Positions 36,536 through 45,438 of a stretch of DNA of 64,000 nt are shown here, piece by piece. The notes below the pieces were generated by a model that was not told where the DNA came from, did not search any database, and saw only the letters and a list, made by a program, of their open reading frames with translations. A program made the position numbers and the translations under genes. Within the stretch, counting starts at the first letter, position 1. Every line of letters begins with the position of its first letter. Source of the DNA: Micavibrio sp. UBA5703 (GTDB taxonomy: Bacteria; Pseudomonadota; Alphaproteobacteria; Micavibrionales; Micavibrionaceae); contig DIHF01000045.1 of the NCBI GenBank assembly GCA_002420015.1, positions 1 through 64,000 on the forward strand. The letters are read 5' to 3'.

Positions 36536-38026
36536 TCACCCTTCGTGCAATTGATCGAGGTCGGAGAAGCGCGTCAGGTTCGGGTTAAAGTGCATCCGTA
36601 CCGTTCCGATCGCGCCGTGACGCTGCTTGGCGATGATGCACTCCCCGACATTATGCGCCTTCTCCATGCTTTCCTGCCATTTGAGGTGCTTTTCCGTGCC
36701 CGGCTCCGGCTCGGTGCGCGAGAGATAATATTCCTCACGGTAGACGAACATGACGATATCCGAGTCCTGTTCGATAGAGCCTGATTCCCTCAAATCCGAA
36801 AGCTGCGGCCTTTTGTCTTCGCGCTGCTCGACCTGACGCGAGAGCTGTGACAATGCCAGCACGGGGATTTGCAATTCCTTGGCGATGGCCTTAAGGCCCC
36901 GCGTAATCTCGGATACCTCCACCACGCGGTTGTCCATCCCCTGCTTCGATCCCGTGCCGCGCAAAAGCTGGAGATAGTCGATGACCAGCATGCTGAGGCC
37001 ATGCTGGCGCTTCAAACGTCTTGCGCGGGTACGCACAGCGCTGATCGTAAGCGCGGGCGTGTCGTCGATATAAAGCGGCACCTGCGAAAGTTTCTGGCTG
37101 GCCTCGACAAAGCGGCGGAAATCGTCCTGCTTGATATTGCCCTTGCGGATGTCGTCGCCCGAAATTCCGGACTGGTCGGCCAGTATCCTTGTCGCAAGCT
37201 GGTCGGCGGACATTTCGAGTGAGAAAAACCCGACAATCGCGCCTTCCGCCCCGCCTGTTTCCGCATAGCGGTTGGCGGCGTTAAAGGCGATATTGGTCGC
37301 CAGCGCCGTCTTGCCCATCGACGGACGCCCTGCGAGAATCAAGAGGTCCGATTTTTGGAGACCTCCCAATTTTTTATCCATGTCACGCAGGCCCGTCGTC
37401 ACGCCCGTAACGCTGCCTACAGTTTTGAAAGCTTTCTCCGCGTGTTCAATCGCAACAAGCACCGAATCGCGCAGCGTGACGAAACTGCCCCTGATCTCGC
37501 CGCTTTCGGCCAGCGTGAACAGGCGCGATTCCGCCTGTTCGATCGTGTCCTTGGCATCGGCCTCCAGTTTATGGTCAAAGGCTTCGTTGACGATTTCCTC
37601 GCCCAGCGTAATCAGCTCGCGCCGCAAATGCAGGTCGTAAACCGTGCGACCGTAATCCTCGGCGTTGATGACGCTGACCACCGAAGCCGCAAGATCCGCC
37701 AGATACCCCGCTCCGCCGACATCCGTAAGGTCCGCGTCCTTTTCGAAATAATTCTTCAGCGTCACGGGCGAGGCGTTCTGCCCGCGATCAATATGCGTGA
37801 TGATCGCCTCGAAAATGCGCTGGTGCGCGGGCACAAAAAAATGGTTGGCGCGTAGAAAATCGCCGACCTTCTCAAGGGCGCGGTTGTCAACCAGCAACGA
37901 CCCCAGCATCCCCTGCTCGGCCTCAAGATTATGCGGCATCATGCGGTAGGCGGCCACAGGCGCGGCGGCGGAAGACGAACCCTGCCCGGCTGCGGGCTTT
38001 TCTTTTAACGCGGAGTATTGAACCAT
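36536..38026 (-). CDS. dnaB: Replicative DNA helicase DnaB
   Basis: 496 residues. N-terminal DnaG-binding domain (MPHNLEAEQGMLGSLLVD), Walker A GRPSMGKTALATN, Walker B LVIDYLQLL, and the RecA-like C-terminal motifs (LSQLSRQVEQR; LRESGSIEQDSD). Hexameric helicase at the fork. Its ATG lies directly in the U-tract of the rplI terminator and has no visible Shine-Dalgarno sequence. ATG codons at residues 28-29 are alternatives. Confidence 0.95.
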   Translation of the reverse strand: MVQYSALKEKPAAGQGSSSAAAPVAAYRMMPHNLEAEQGMLGSLLVDNRALEKVGDFLRANHFFVPAHQRIFEAIITHIDRGQNASPVTLKNYFEKDADLTDVGGAGYLADLAASVVSVINAEDYGRTVYDLHLRRELITLGEEIVNEAFDHKLEADAKDTIEQAESRLFTLAESGEIRGSFVTLRDSVLVAIEHAEKAFKTVGSVTGVTTGLRDMDKKLGGLQKSDLLILAGRPSMGKTALATNIAFNAANRYAETGGAEGAIVGFFSLEMSADQLATRILADQSGISGDDIRKGNIKQDDFRRFVEASQKLSQVPLYIDDTPALTISAVRTRARRLKRQHGLSMLVIDYLQLLRGTGSKQGMDNRVVEVSEITRGLKAIAKELQIPVLALSQLSRQVEQREDKRPQLSDLRESGSIEQDSDIVMFVYREEYYLSRTEPEPGTEKHLKWQESMEKAHNVGECIIAKQRHGAIGTVRMHFNPNLTRFSDLDQLHEG

Positions 38027-38030
38027 AAAA

Positions 38031-38066
38031 AAACCTAGCAGAAATGTTGTAATTCCCGCTAGGTTT
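38031..38066 (-). terminator. Rho-independent terminator after rplI
   Basis: AAACCTAGC / GCTAGGTTT, a 9-bp stem with an 18-base loop, followed by TTTT and then the dnaB ATG on the minus strand. It lies 30 bases past the rplI stop. Confidence 0.75.
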
Positions 38067-38096
38067 CTAAATATTTAGCCTTGTGAATAACGGGGA

Positions 38097-38777
38097 CTAT
38101 TCCCCGGCAGCTTCTTCAGAAGCCGCAGCCTCTTCCTCAGCCTTTTTCTTGGCTTTTTTGGCAGCTTTCTTTTCCTTTTCAGCTTCCAGAGCGCCTTCTT
38201 CAAGAACGCCTTCCAGAGCAGCCTCTTCCTGTGTTTCCTGCGCCTGCTCGCCTTCGTCCTTGGCAGCTTTGCTGTCGGCGATCAGAGCCTTGCCGGTCTT
38301 GGCCTGAATCTCGGCTTCTTCGGTCGTCCGGGCGACGTTGATTGTCACGGAAACCTTGACTTCCGGGTGCAGGGCGATGTCGACCGGGAACAGCCCGATA
38401 AACTTGAAGTTCTGGTTCAGGCGCACCATTTCGCGGACGATCGTTTCCTTGGAAACCTCGGATGCCCCGGTTGCGATGTCGCGGGCCGTTACCGAGCCGA
38501 AAAGATGGCCGGATTCCGAAGCCTGACGGATCAAAGGAATCTTCATCCCGTCGAGTTTCTTCGCCAGCTTCTCGGCTTCTTTTTTCAGTTTGTCGTTCTG
38601 CGCTTCAAGCTGTTTGCGCTGACCTTCGAAATACGCGATGTTTTCCTTGGTCGCACGCAGCGCTTTTTTCTGCGGCAGAAGATAATTGCGCGCATAGCCC
38701 GGCTTGACTGTGACGGTATCACCCATCTTGCCGAGGCTCTCTATGCGTTCGAGTAGTATAACCTGTGTTTGTGCCAT
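38097..38777 (-). CDS. rplI: 50S ribosomal protein L9, long C-terminal extension
   Basis: 226 residues. The N-terminal L9 motif (VILLERIESLGKMGDTVTVKPGYARNYLLPQ) and the central helix are normal. After about residue 150, where L9 normally ends, there is a ~70-residue tail rich in Ala, Glu and Lys (KKAAKKAKKKAEEEAAASEEAAGE). Third gene of rpsF-rpsR-rplI. Confidence 0.95.
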   Translation of the reverse strand: MAQTQVILLERIESLGKMGDTVTVKPGYARNYLLPQKKALRATKENIAYFEGQRKQLEAQNDKLKKEAEKLAKKLDGMKIPLIRQASESGHLFGSVTARDIATGASEVSKETIVREMVRLNQNFKFIGLFPVDIALHPEVKVSVTINVARTTEEAEIQAKTGKALIADSKAAKDEGEQAQETQEEAALEGVLEEGALEAEKEKKAAKKAKKKAEEEAAASEEAAGE

Positions 38778-38798
38778 GACTTTAAATTCCTCCAGGGG

Positions 38799-39065
38799 TT
38801 ATCCGCGTGCGCTGTTGTCGTTTTCATCGCGCACGTAGTGGAGCAGACCCATGAAACGGGCGCGCTTGATGGCGCGGGCCAGCTCACGCTGCTTGCTTTG
38901 CGAAACCGATGTGATGCGGCTTGGGACCATTTTGCCGCGCTCGGAAATATAACGGCTCAGCATGCGGACATTCTTCCAGTCGATCGCCGGAGCGTTCGGC
39001 CCGGTGAACGGGCAGCTTTTCTTGCGGCGGAAAAACGGGCGTTTTGTGGCTTGTTCGGTGCTCAT
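38799..39065 (-). CDS. rpsR: 30S ribosomal protein S18
   Basis: 88 residues. [42 protein letters not shown] is the S18 signature. Starts immediately after the rpsF stop. Confidence 0.96.
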   Translation of the reverse strand: MSTEQATKRPFFRRKKSCPFTGPNAPAIDWKNVRMLSRYISERGKMVPSRITSVSQSKQRELARAIKRARFMGLLHYVRDENDNSARG

Positions 39066-39455
39066 TTAGGCAGCCTCCTCTTCAATGTCTCTTGAAAAAC
39101 GCGGCCTGGAATCGCGCTCGTCGTCGCGGCCGCCGCTTTTATCCATCATCACGGACGGACCTTTGGACAGTTCATTTTCACGAACGGTCAGATAGCGCAA
39201 CACGTCGTCGTGCAGGCGCATCTGGCGCTCCATTTCAATGACCGCAGGCGCAGGCGTGTTCGTTTCGATCAGGACGTAATGCGCCTTGCGGCCCTTCTTG
39301 ATCTTGTAGGCCAGAGTCCGCAGACCCCATTGCTCTGTTTTGTGAATTTTTCCGCCCTGATCGGTAATGATCTTGCAGAACTGGTCGGTCAGATCCTTGA
39401 CCTGCTTTTCGGTCAAATCCTGCCGCGCCATAAACACGGTTTCGTAGAAAGGCAT
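39066..39455 (-). CDS. rpsF: 30S ribosomal protein S6
   Basis: 129 residues from the ATG at 39455, which has AGGAGG 7 bases upstream. The frame extends to 39524 but the extra residues are not S6-like. MPFYETVFMARQDLTEKQV and WGLRTLAYKIKKGRKAHYVL are conserved. The tail is charged (GGRDDERDSRPRFSRDIEEEAA). First gene of the ribosomal operon. Confidence 0.96.
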   Translation of the reverse strand: MPFYETVFMARQDLTEKQVKDLTDQFCKIITDQGGKIHKTEQWGLRTLAYKIKKGRKAHYVLIETNTPAPAVIEMERQMRLHDDVLRYLTVRENELSKGPSVMMDKSGGRDDERDSRPRFSRDIEEEAA

Positions 39456-39618
39456 TTCGTTCCTCCTGGTTTCACCGCCAAAGCCACTTTCCATCTGGAA
39501 ACCGGACCCGGCGCAAGCCGGCAAGCCATGCCACCGGCGAGGTTTTGTTAATGTTTGGAGGACTATTAACGAAAAGGCACTGCAAAAGCAAGCCTTTTAT
39601 TGGCCCTGCCGCACCAGC

Positions 39619-39939
39619 CTACCGGCCAGCCCAGGAATCCCGCGCCCGCAAGGTTTTATCATTGCCTTTTGCCTTGTTGGTCACGTACCCGGCCAGAAAC
39701 ATCGGCCAACGGTCCTTGGTCGTTCCCTTGCGGTACTTGTTGCGGCCCTTGCGCAGCATCTTCACCAACTGCCCATCGGTAAGATCAGGAGCGCCCAGCG
39801 CCGTCCTGAACTCCTCAAGCGACATGGCTGCAAACTCGGCATAGTCGGAATTGACGTGATCGGAGGATGAGAAGATCTCGAAAGCCTCACGCGTCTGCTC
39901 AATCAATTCCTTGATCCTGTAATGGACTGATACGCTCAT
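39619..39939 (-). CDS. Small hypothetical protein, basic C-terminus
   Basis: 106 residues from the ATG at 39939 (GGGGAG upstream); the frame could extend to 40002. HYRIKELIEQTREAFEIFS, SLEEFRTALGAPDLTDGQLVKMLRKGRNKYRKGTTKDRWPMFLAGYV. Basic and helical, without TM segments; could bind nucleic acid, but I recognise no family. Stands alone upstream of rpsF on the same strand. Confidence 0.55.
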   Translation of the reverse strand: MSVSVHYRIKELIEQTREAFEIFSSSDHVNSDYAEFAAMSLEEFRTALGAPDLTDGQLVKMLRKGRNKYRKGTTKDRWPMFLAGYVTNKAKGNDKTLRARDSWAGR

Positions 39940-40204
39940 TTGACTTCTCCCCTTGTTCCTGGCCTTTAACGGCCATTTTTTGACAAATTCCACCTTATGC
40001 ACGAACGAATTCTTCTTCCGCTCTTGCTACGCAGGAACTCTTTATTTATTTAGTACCTTGAGCGTGCCATAAATTCGAAATGCCTTGCAACTTTTCGGGA
40101 ATGTTTTTGTGGTGCAGCGCGAAATAAACGTATCGAAAATGGCGCTCCGGTTGAAATAATATTTCACTGAATATTGGCGGAATAACAACGAATTGGACAA
40201 GAAA

Positions 40205-41152
40205 ATGAGCATAGCTTTGGTGTTTCCGGGACAGGGTTCCCAGTCTGTGGATATGGGCAAGGATTTGTATGCAGCTTTTCCCGAGGCCCGCGACGTTTTT
40301 GAGGAAGTCGACGAATCGCTTGGGCAGAAGCTGTCCAAAATCATCTTCGAGGGACCGGAATCCGACCTCAATCTTACAGAAAACACCCAACCAGCCCTGA
40401 TGGCCGTTTCCATGGCGGTCATTGCCGTCCTCAAAAAACAGGGCGGCATCGATATCGGCAAAAACTGCGCCTTCGTCGCCGGGCATTCGCTGGGCGAATA
40501 TGCGGCGCTGACAGCGGCGGGGACGTTGAAACTCTCTGACACCGCAAAGCTTTTGAAGCTGCGCGGCCAGTCGATGCAAAAAGCCGTGCCTGTGGGCGTC
40601 GGCGCTATGGCTGCGATTTTGGGGCTGGACCTTCCCGATGTGCAGGCCATCGCCTCTGAAGCCGCCGGTAAAGATATCTGCCAATGCGCCAACGACAATT
40701 CCCCCGGTCAGGTCGTCGTCAGCGGCCACAAACAGGCCGTGGAACGCGCCGCCGCGCTGGCAACCGAAAAAGGCGCCAAGCGCGCCGTCATGCTGCCGGT
40801 CAGCGCCCCCTTTCATTGTTCGCTGATGAAGCCCGCCGCCGACATCATGGCCGAGGCACTGGCCGCAACAAATATGGCCGCGCCTGCCCTGCCCGTTGTC
40901 TCCAACGTCACAGCAAAAGCGGAAAATCAGACGGACCGCATCCGCGATCTTCTGGTCAGCCAGATTACCGATATGGTGCGCTGGCGCGAATCCGTCCTGT
41001 GGATGAAGGGTCAGGGCGTTACGGATATGGTCGAAATCGGTGCCGGAAAAGTGCTAGGAGGGTTAATCCGCCGTATCGACAAAGACATCGCCTGCGACAG
41101 CGTCGCTACGCCGGAGGGTATCGAGAACCTGATCAGAAAACTGAAAGGATAG
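40205..41152 (+). CDS. fabD: Malonyl-CoA:ACP transacylase
   Basis: 315 residues from the ATG at 40205 (an in-frame TTG at 40193 is less likely). ALVFPGQGSQSVDMG and the nucleophile elbow GHSLGEYAAL are diagnostic; SAPFHCSLM holds the catalytic His. Loads malonyl onto ACP for fatty-acid synthesis. First of fabD-fabG-HAD-acpP-fabF-mltG. Confidence 0.95.
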   Translation: MSIALVFPGQGSQSVDMGKDLYAAFPEARDVFEEVDESLGQKLSKIIFEGPESDLNLTENTQPALMAVSMAVIAVLKKQGGIDIGKNCAFVAGHSLGEYAALTAAGTLKLSDTAKLLKLRGQSMQKAVPVGVGAMAAILGLDLPDVQAIASEAAGKDICQCANDNSPGQVVVSGHKQAVERAAALATEKGAKRAVMLPVSAPFHCSLMKPAADIMAEALAATNMAAPALPVVSNVTAKAENQTDRIRDLLVSQITDMVRWRESVLWMKGQGVTDMVEIGAGKVLGGLIRRIDKDIACDSVATPEGIENLIRKLKG

Positions 41153-41156
41153 ACGC

Positions 41157-41894
41157 ATGTTCAACCTTACAGGCAAAACGGCTCTTGTCACCGGCGCGAC
41201 GGGGGGCATTGGCAATGCCATTGCAAAAGCCCTTCATGCACAAGGTGCAACCGTTGGCATTTCAGGCCGCAACGAGGAAAAGCTCAAGGCGCTAGCGGCT
41301 GAACTAAAAGACCGCGTTCATGTCCTTGCCGCCGATCTGTCGGGGGCCGAGGCCATTACCGATCTCGTCAAACGCACCGAAGAAGCCATGGGCCAGATCG
41401 ACATCCTCGTGAATAACGCGGGCCTCACCCGCGACAACCTTTCCATGCGTATGAAAGATGAGGAGTGGCAGGAAGTGCTGGACGTCAATCTCACCGCGCC
41501 CTTTCAACTCGCCAGAGCCGTGCAGCGCGGCATGATGAAGCGCCGCTGGGGCCGCATCGTAAATATCTCAAGCATCGTCGGCGTGACGGGCAATCCGGGC
41601 CAGTGCAATTACGTTGCCTCCAAAGCCGGCATGATCGGCTGGTCCAAAGCGATGGCACAGGAAATCGCCAGCCGCAATATTACTGTCAATTGCATCGCAC
41701 CGGGCTTTATCGCCACAGCCATGACGGACGCTCTGACCGACGCACTCAAGGAAAAAATAAACGCGAGCATCCCCGCCGGGAAAATGGGCAGCGCCAAAGA
41801 TATCGCCGCCGCCACAGTGTATCTGGCCAGCGAAGAGGCCGCCTACGTCACCGGCCAGACCATTCATGTGAATGGCGGCCTTGCGATGGTTTGA
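41157..41894 (+). CDS. fabG: 3-oxoacyl-ACP reductase
   Basis: 245 residues, short-chain dehydrogenase fold. TGATGGIGNAIAKAL binds NADPH, NNAGLTRDN is the family motif, Ser in NISSIVG with YVASK gives the catalytic triad. Four bases after fabD; the stop overlaps the next start (TGATG). Confidence 0.95.
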   Translation: MFNLTGKTALVTGATGGIGNAIAKALHAQGATVGISGRNEEKLKALAAELKDRVHVLAADLSGAEAITDLVKRTEEAMGQIDILVNNAGLTRDNLSMRMKDEEWQEVLDVNLTAPFQLARAVQRGMMKRRWGRIVNISSIVGVTGNPGQCNYVASKAGMIGWSKAMAQEIASRNITVNCIAPGFIATAMTDALTDALKEKINASIPAGKMGSAKDIAAATVYLASEEAAYVTGQTIHVNGGLAMV

Positions 41895-42589
41895 TGTCTT
41901 CTTACGACCTCATCATCTTTGATTGCGACGGCACGCTGGTCGACAGCGAGAGAGTTTATAGCGTCATCACATCCGAACTTTTGACAGAGGCCGGATTTCC
42001 TGAATACACCCCTGCAGTCTGCAACTCTCTTTTCGCGGGTTTAAGCTGGAGCGAGATGCGCATATGGCTTGAGGAAAAGCACCGCCAGCCGATGCCGGAA
42101 AATATCGTTCACCGCTACACCGAAATTGCCCGGGAGCGCATGGAGGCCGAAATTAAGGCCGTTCACGGCGCGCATGACGTTCTATCCGGACTTGAAGGTG
42201 GCAACATCAAAACCTGCGTTGCCTCGAACGGCGAACGGGGAAATGTCCTGCGCAGCCTGAAGGTTACAAAAGTGCTCGATTTTTTCCCTGAGCCACACGT
42301 CTTCACCAGAATACAGGTCGAACGCCCCAAGCCCGCCCCCGATATTTTTTTGTATGCGGCTGAGTCCATGGGATGCGCGCCGGAAAAAACACTTGTGATC
42401 GAAGACAGCCATGTCGGCGTGACGGCGGCGCTGGCCGCCAATATGGATGTTGTCGGTTTTACGGGTACCGCCCACCACCAAGGCAGCCATGAATTAAGGC
42501 TAAAAGAGGCCGGGGCGCACGGCATCATCGACTCTCTTATCCACATTCCGGCCATCCTAAGGCACGGAAAAGGCTGGAAAAAAGGCTAA
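41894..42589 (+). CDS. HAD-superfamily phosphatase (phosphoglycolate phosphatase/beta-PGM-like)
   Basis: 231 residues. Motif I FDCDGTLVDSE, motif II near VASNGERGN, motif III/IV KPAPDIFLYA and VIEDSHVGVTAA. The helical cap is of the C1 type as in Gph/PgmB. The ATG overlaps the fabG stop by one base, so it is coupled to fatty-acid genes, an unusual place for a HAD enzyme between fabG and acpP. Substrate unknown. Confidence 0.88.
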   Translation: MSSYDLIIFDCDGTLVDSERVYSVITSELLTEAGFPEYTPAVCNSLFAGLSWSEMRIWLEEKHRQPMPENIVHRYTEIARERMEAEIKAVHGAHDVLSGLEGGNIKTCVASNGERGNVLRSLKVTKVLDFFPEPHVFTRIQVERPKPAPDIFLYAAESMGCAPEKTLVIEDSHVGVTAALAANMDVVGFTGTAHHQGSHELRLKEAGAHGIIDSLIHIPAILRHGKGWKKG

Positions 42590-42610
42590 CGCTATGTTAG
42601 TGAGGTAAAA

Positions 42611-42639
42611 TTGCTTGCAATAAGCTTCGGGGCTGATAA
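42611..42639 (+). promoter_or_regulatory. Candidate acpP promoter
   Basis: TTGCTT, 17-base spacer, TGATAA, about 60 bases before the acpP ATG. A GC palindrome (GGGCCCGGGGCCC) lies in the presumed leader. Confidence 0.35.
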
Positions 42640-42701
42640 AGTCCTGAGCCATTCGGGCCCGGGGCCCGGTATTTTAAAGAAAACAAAGATAAGGAATTGC
42701 G

Positions 42702-42941
42702 ATGAGTGACGTTGCCGAACGTGTAAAAAAGATTGTTGTTGAACATCTTGGTGTTGAAGAGAGCAAAGTCTCCGAAAGCGCCAGCTTTATCGATGATCTG
42801 GGCGCAGATTCGCTCGACACCGTTGAGCTGGTTATGGCTTTCGAGGAAGAATTCAGCGTTGAAATTCCTGACGATGCCGCTGAGAAAATCCAGACCGTTG
42901 GCGATGCCATCAACTTCATCAAGGAAAATGCCGGCGAGTAA
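42702..42941 (+). CDS. acpP: Acyl carrier protein
   Basis: 79 residues, acidic. The phosphopantetheine Ser is in [23 protein letters not shown] lies 6 bases upstream. Substrate of AcpS (14968-15369) and carrier for the Fab enzymes around it. Confidence 0.97.
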   Translation: MSDVAERVKKIVVEHLGVEESKVSESASFIDDLGADSLDTVELVMAFEEEFSVEIPDDAAEKIQTVGDAINFIKENAGE

Positions 42942-42949
42942 GCGTACGC

Positions 42950-43038
42950 CGTCATCCCGTTGGTGAGTTTGAGCGAAGCGAGAACGAACATAAACAAACG
43001 GGATCCAGCAAGTCAGCCGCGTTAGCGGCTGTCTGTCT
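42950..43038. repeat. Dispersed palindromic element, truncated copy
   Basis: Left arm CGTCATCCCGTTG ... CAAACGGGATCCA then the middle hairpin CAGCCGC-gtta-GCGGCTG and GTCTTT; the right arm is missing. Fills the acpP-fabF gap. Confidence 0.65.
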
Positions 43039-43052
43039 TTAGAGGTTAAAAA

Positions 43053-44324
43053 ATGCGTCGAGTTGTCATCACAGGCATGGGCATGGTTTCCCCCCTCGGG
43101 TATGGGGTCAATAGTTGCTGGGAAAAACTGATCGCCGGGAAAAGCGGCCTGCGCAAGATCGAACACTTCGAAGTCGCCGACATCACTTCCAGAATCGCCG
43201 GGGTAATTCCGCGCTCGACAGACGCGGAGCCAAAAGACGGTGCCTTCAACGCCGATCTCTACGTCCCCCCGAAGGACCAGCGCAAAATCGACGACTTTAC
43301 GATTTTTGCCCTCGCCGCTGCACATGAAGCGGTGGAAGACAGCGGCTGGAAACCCACACGCGACGAAGACCTGGAGCGCACGGGCGTCATGATCGGCAGC
43401 GGCATCGGCGGCCTCCAGACCATGTACGAAACGGCGCTGACGTTGAAAGAACAAGGCCCGCGCCGTATTTCGCCCTTCGCCAACCCGGCCATGCTGATCA
43501 ACATCGCTTCGGGCCACGTCTCGATCAAATACGGTTTTCGTGGCCCCAATCACGCGGTAGTCACGGCCTGCGCCACCGGCACTCATGCCATCGGTGATGC
43601 CAGCCGCATGGTGGCATTCGGCGATGCCGATGTCATGGTCGCGGGCGGCGCCGAAGCCGGCGTGAATCGCCTGGGCGTAGCCAGCTTTGCCGCCGTGCGC
43701 GCACTCTCGACGGGATATAACGACCGCCCGACCGAAGGCTCCCGCCCGTTTGATAAGGCGCGTGACGGATTCGTCATTGCCGAAGGCGCAGGCGTTGTCA
43801 TTCTCGAAGAATACGAGCACGCGAAAAAACGCGGTGCAAAAATTTACGGCGAGATCGTCGGCTACGGCATGTCGGGCGATGCCAACCACATCACGTCCCC
43901 GGCCCCGGACGGTTCGGGCGGCCGCCGCGCCGTCGAAGCCGCCCTCAAGCGCGCCGGGCTGAATCCCGAGGATATCGGCTACATCAACGCGCACGGCACC
44001 TCTACGCCCGTGGGCGACGGTATCGAATGCCTCGCCATCAAAAAACTGTTTGGCAATTCTCTGAACAAACTCTCCATGTCCTCGACGAAATCCGCCATCG
44101 GCCATTTGCTGGGCGCGGCGGGCGCGGTCGAGGCGATCTTCTCCGTCAAGGCGCTCGAAACAGGCATTTTGCCACCGACCCTTAATCTTGAAGATCCTTC
44201 CGAGGAATGTATCGGCATCGACCTCATCCCCAAGAAGGCGAAGGAGAAAAAGGTCAAAACAGTTCTCTCCAACTCCTTCGGATTCGGCGGCACCAACGCC
44301 TCGATCATCGTGCGGGCCGTGTAA
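43053..44324 (+). CDS. fabF: 3-oxoacyl-ACP synthase II
   Basis: 423 residues. RRVVITGMGMVSPLG at the start, nucleophile Cys in VVTACATGTHAIGDA, catalytic His residues in NAHGTSTPVGD and IGHLLGAAGAVE, and the C-terminal NSFGFGGTNAS. Condensing enzyme of fatty-acid elongation. mltG begins on the next base after its stop. Confidence 0.96.
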   Translation: MRRVVITGMGMVSPLGYGVNSCWEKLIAGKSGLRKIEHFEVADITSRIAGVIPRSTDAEPKDGAFNADLYVPPKDQRKIDDFTIFALAAAHEAVEDSGWKPTRDEDLERTGVMIGSGIGGLQTMYETALTLKEQGPRRISPFANPAMLINIASGHVSIKYGFRGPNHAVVTACATGTHAIGDASRMVAFGDADVMVAGGAEAGVNRLGVASFAAVRALSTGYNDRPTEGSRPFDKARDGFVIAEGAGVVILEEYEHAKKRGAKIYGEIVGYGMSGDANHITSPAPDGSGGRRAVEAALKRAGLNPEDIGYINAHGTSTPVGDGIECLAIKKLFGNSLNKLSMSSTKSAIGHLLGAAGAVEAIFSVKALETGILPPTLNLEDPSEECIGIDLIPKKAKEKKVKTVLSNSFGFGGTNASIIVRAV

Positions 44325-45431
44325 ATGCCGCGTATAAAAGCCGGAAAACTTGTTCTGGGTTTTCTGGTTTACGGGCTGACAATTTCCGTTGTGGTTGTTC
44401 TGGCCGGTTTCTGGTGGCTGGATCGTGAATTCAAAAAGCCCGGCCCCTTGAGCGAAGCAAAACTTTTTGACGTCGAACCGGGCGCTTCTTCCGGCGGCAT
44501 CGCGCAAAAACTGGCCGCCGAAGGCGTCATCGAACATGCCTTTGTCTTTAAAATCGCCGCCCGCGTCACCGGCGCGCAAAGCGGCCTCAAGGCCGGGGAA
44601 TACGAACTCCCGCCCGGCGTGAGCATCCGTGAAATTCTTGCTCTCATGCAGAACGGCACGACCTTTGGGCGGCGCTTTACGATCCCCGAGGGACTAACTA
44701 GCTACGAAATTGTCCAAATAGTAAACGCCATCCCCGAACTCAGCGGCGAAGTCGTGCAAATCCCCGCAGAAGGCATGCTTCTGCCCAATACCTACGATTA
44801 CAAGCGGAATGAGGATCGCCAGCAGCTTCTGAAGCGCGTTGAAAATGCCATGCGCCGCGAAGTGCTTCTGGCCTGCGGATATCTGCACGATGCACTGGAC
44901 TGGAACGCCGTAGGGTCCATGAGCAGCGAACAATTTTCCTCCTACGCCTGTCCTGAAGACGTCGAAAAAAAGCGCTTCGGCGGCATGGAACCAACGGTCA
45001 AAAACGTATTGACGCTGGCCTCCATCGTTGAGAAGGAAACCGCCGTAGCCGAAGAAAGAAAACGCATCGCGGGGGTATTCCTCAACCGCCTGAAAAACGG
45101 CATCGCTCTGCAAACCGACCCGACGGTGATTTACGCCATCACAAAAGGAAAACACAAAAACGACGGGCAAGGGCCGCTGGGCCGCCGCCTACTAAGCAAA
45201 GACCTTGAAATCGACAGCCCCTACAACACCTATAAATATCCCGGCCTGCCGCCCGGCCCCATCGCCAATCCGGGCCGTGCCGCGATTGAGGCTGTTCTCG
45301 ATCCTGAGCAACATGATTTCATCTATTTCGTCGCCGACGGCACGGGCGGGCATATCTTCGCCGCCACTCTTGAGGAGCACAACCGCAACGTCGCCAACTG
45401 GCGCAAGATCCGGCGCGAGCAGGGGAAATAG
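44325..45431 (+). CDS. mltG: Endolytic murein transglycosylase MltG (YceG)
   Basis: 368 residues. One N-terminal TM helix (KLVLGFLVYGLTISVVVVLAGFWWL), a LysM-like subdomain (GGIAQKLAAEGVI), and the catalytic region LASIVEKETAVAEERKRIAGVFLNRL with LQTDPTVIYA. Cleaves nascent glycan strands at the inner membrane. Directly follows fabF, as in many proteobacteria. Confidence 0.94.
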   Translation: MPRIKAGKLVLGFLVYGLTISVVVVLAGFWWLDREFKKPGPLSEAKLFDVEPGASSGGIAQKLAAEGVIEHAFVFKIAARVTGAQSGLKAGEYELPPGVSIREILALMQNGTTFGRRFTIPEGLTSYEIVQIVNAIPELSGEVVQIPAEGMLLPNTYDYKRNEDRQQLLKRVENAMRREVLLACGYLHDALDWNAVGSMSSEQFSSYACPEDVEKKRFGGMEPTVKNVLTLASIVEKETAVAEERKRIAGVFLNRLKNGIALQTDPTVIYAITKGKHKNDGQGPLGRRLLSKDLEIDSPYNTYKYPGLPPGPIANPGRAAIEAVLDPEQHDFIYFVADGTGGHIFAATLEEHNRNVANWRKIRREQGK

Positions 45432-45438
45432 GAAACTC

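Noticed and set aside
39572..39598. AAAAGGC/GCCTTTT hairpin between rpsF and the 106-residue gene as a terminator
   Set aside because: The loop is 13 bases and the T-run is only the stem end; too weak to list as a terminator.
42597..44579. A 660-codon open frame on the minus strand across acpP and fabF
   Set aside because: It is antisense to two certain genes (acpP, fabF), has no family motifs, and arises from third-position GC bias.
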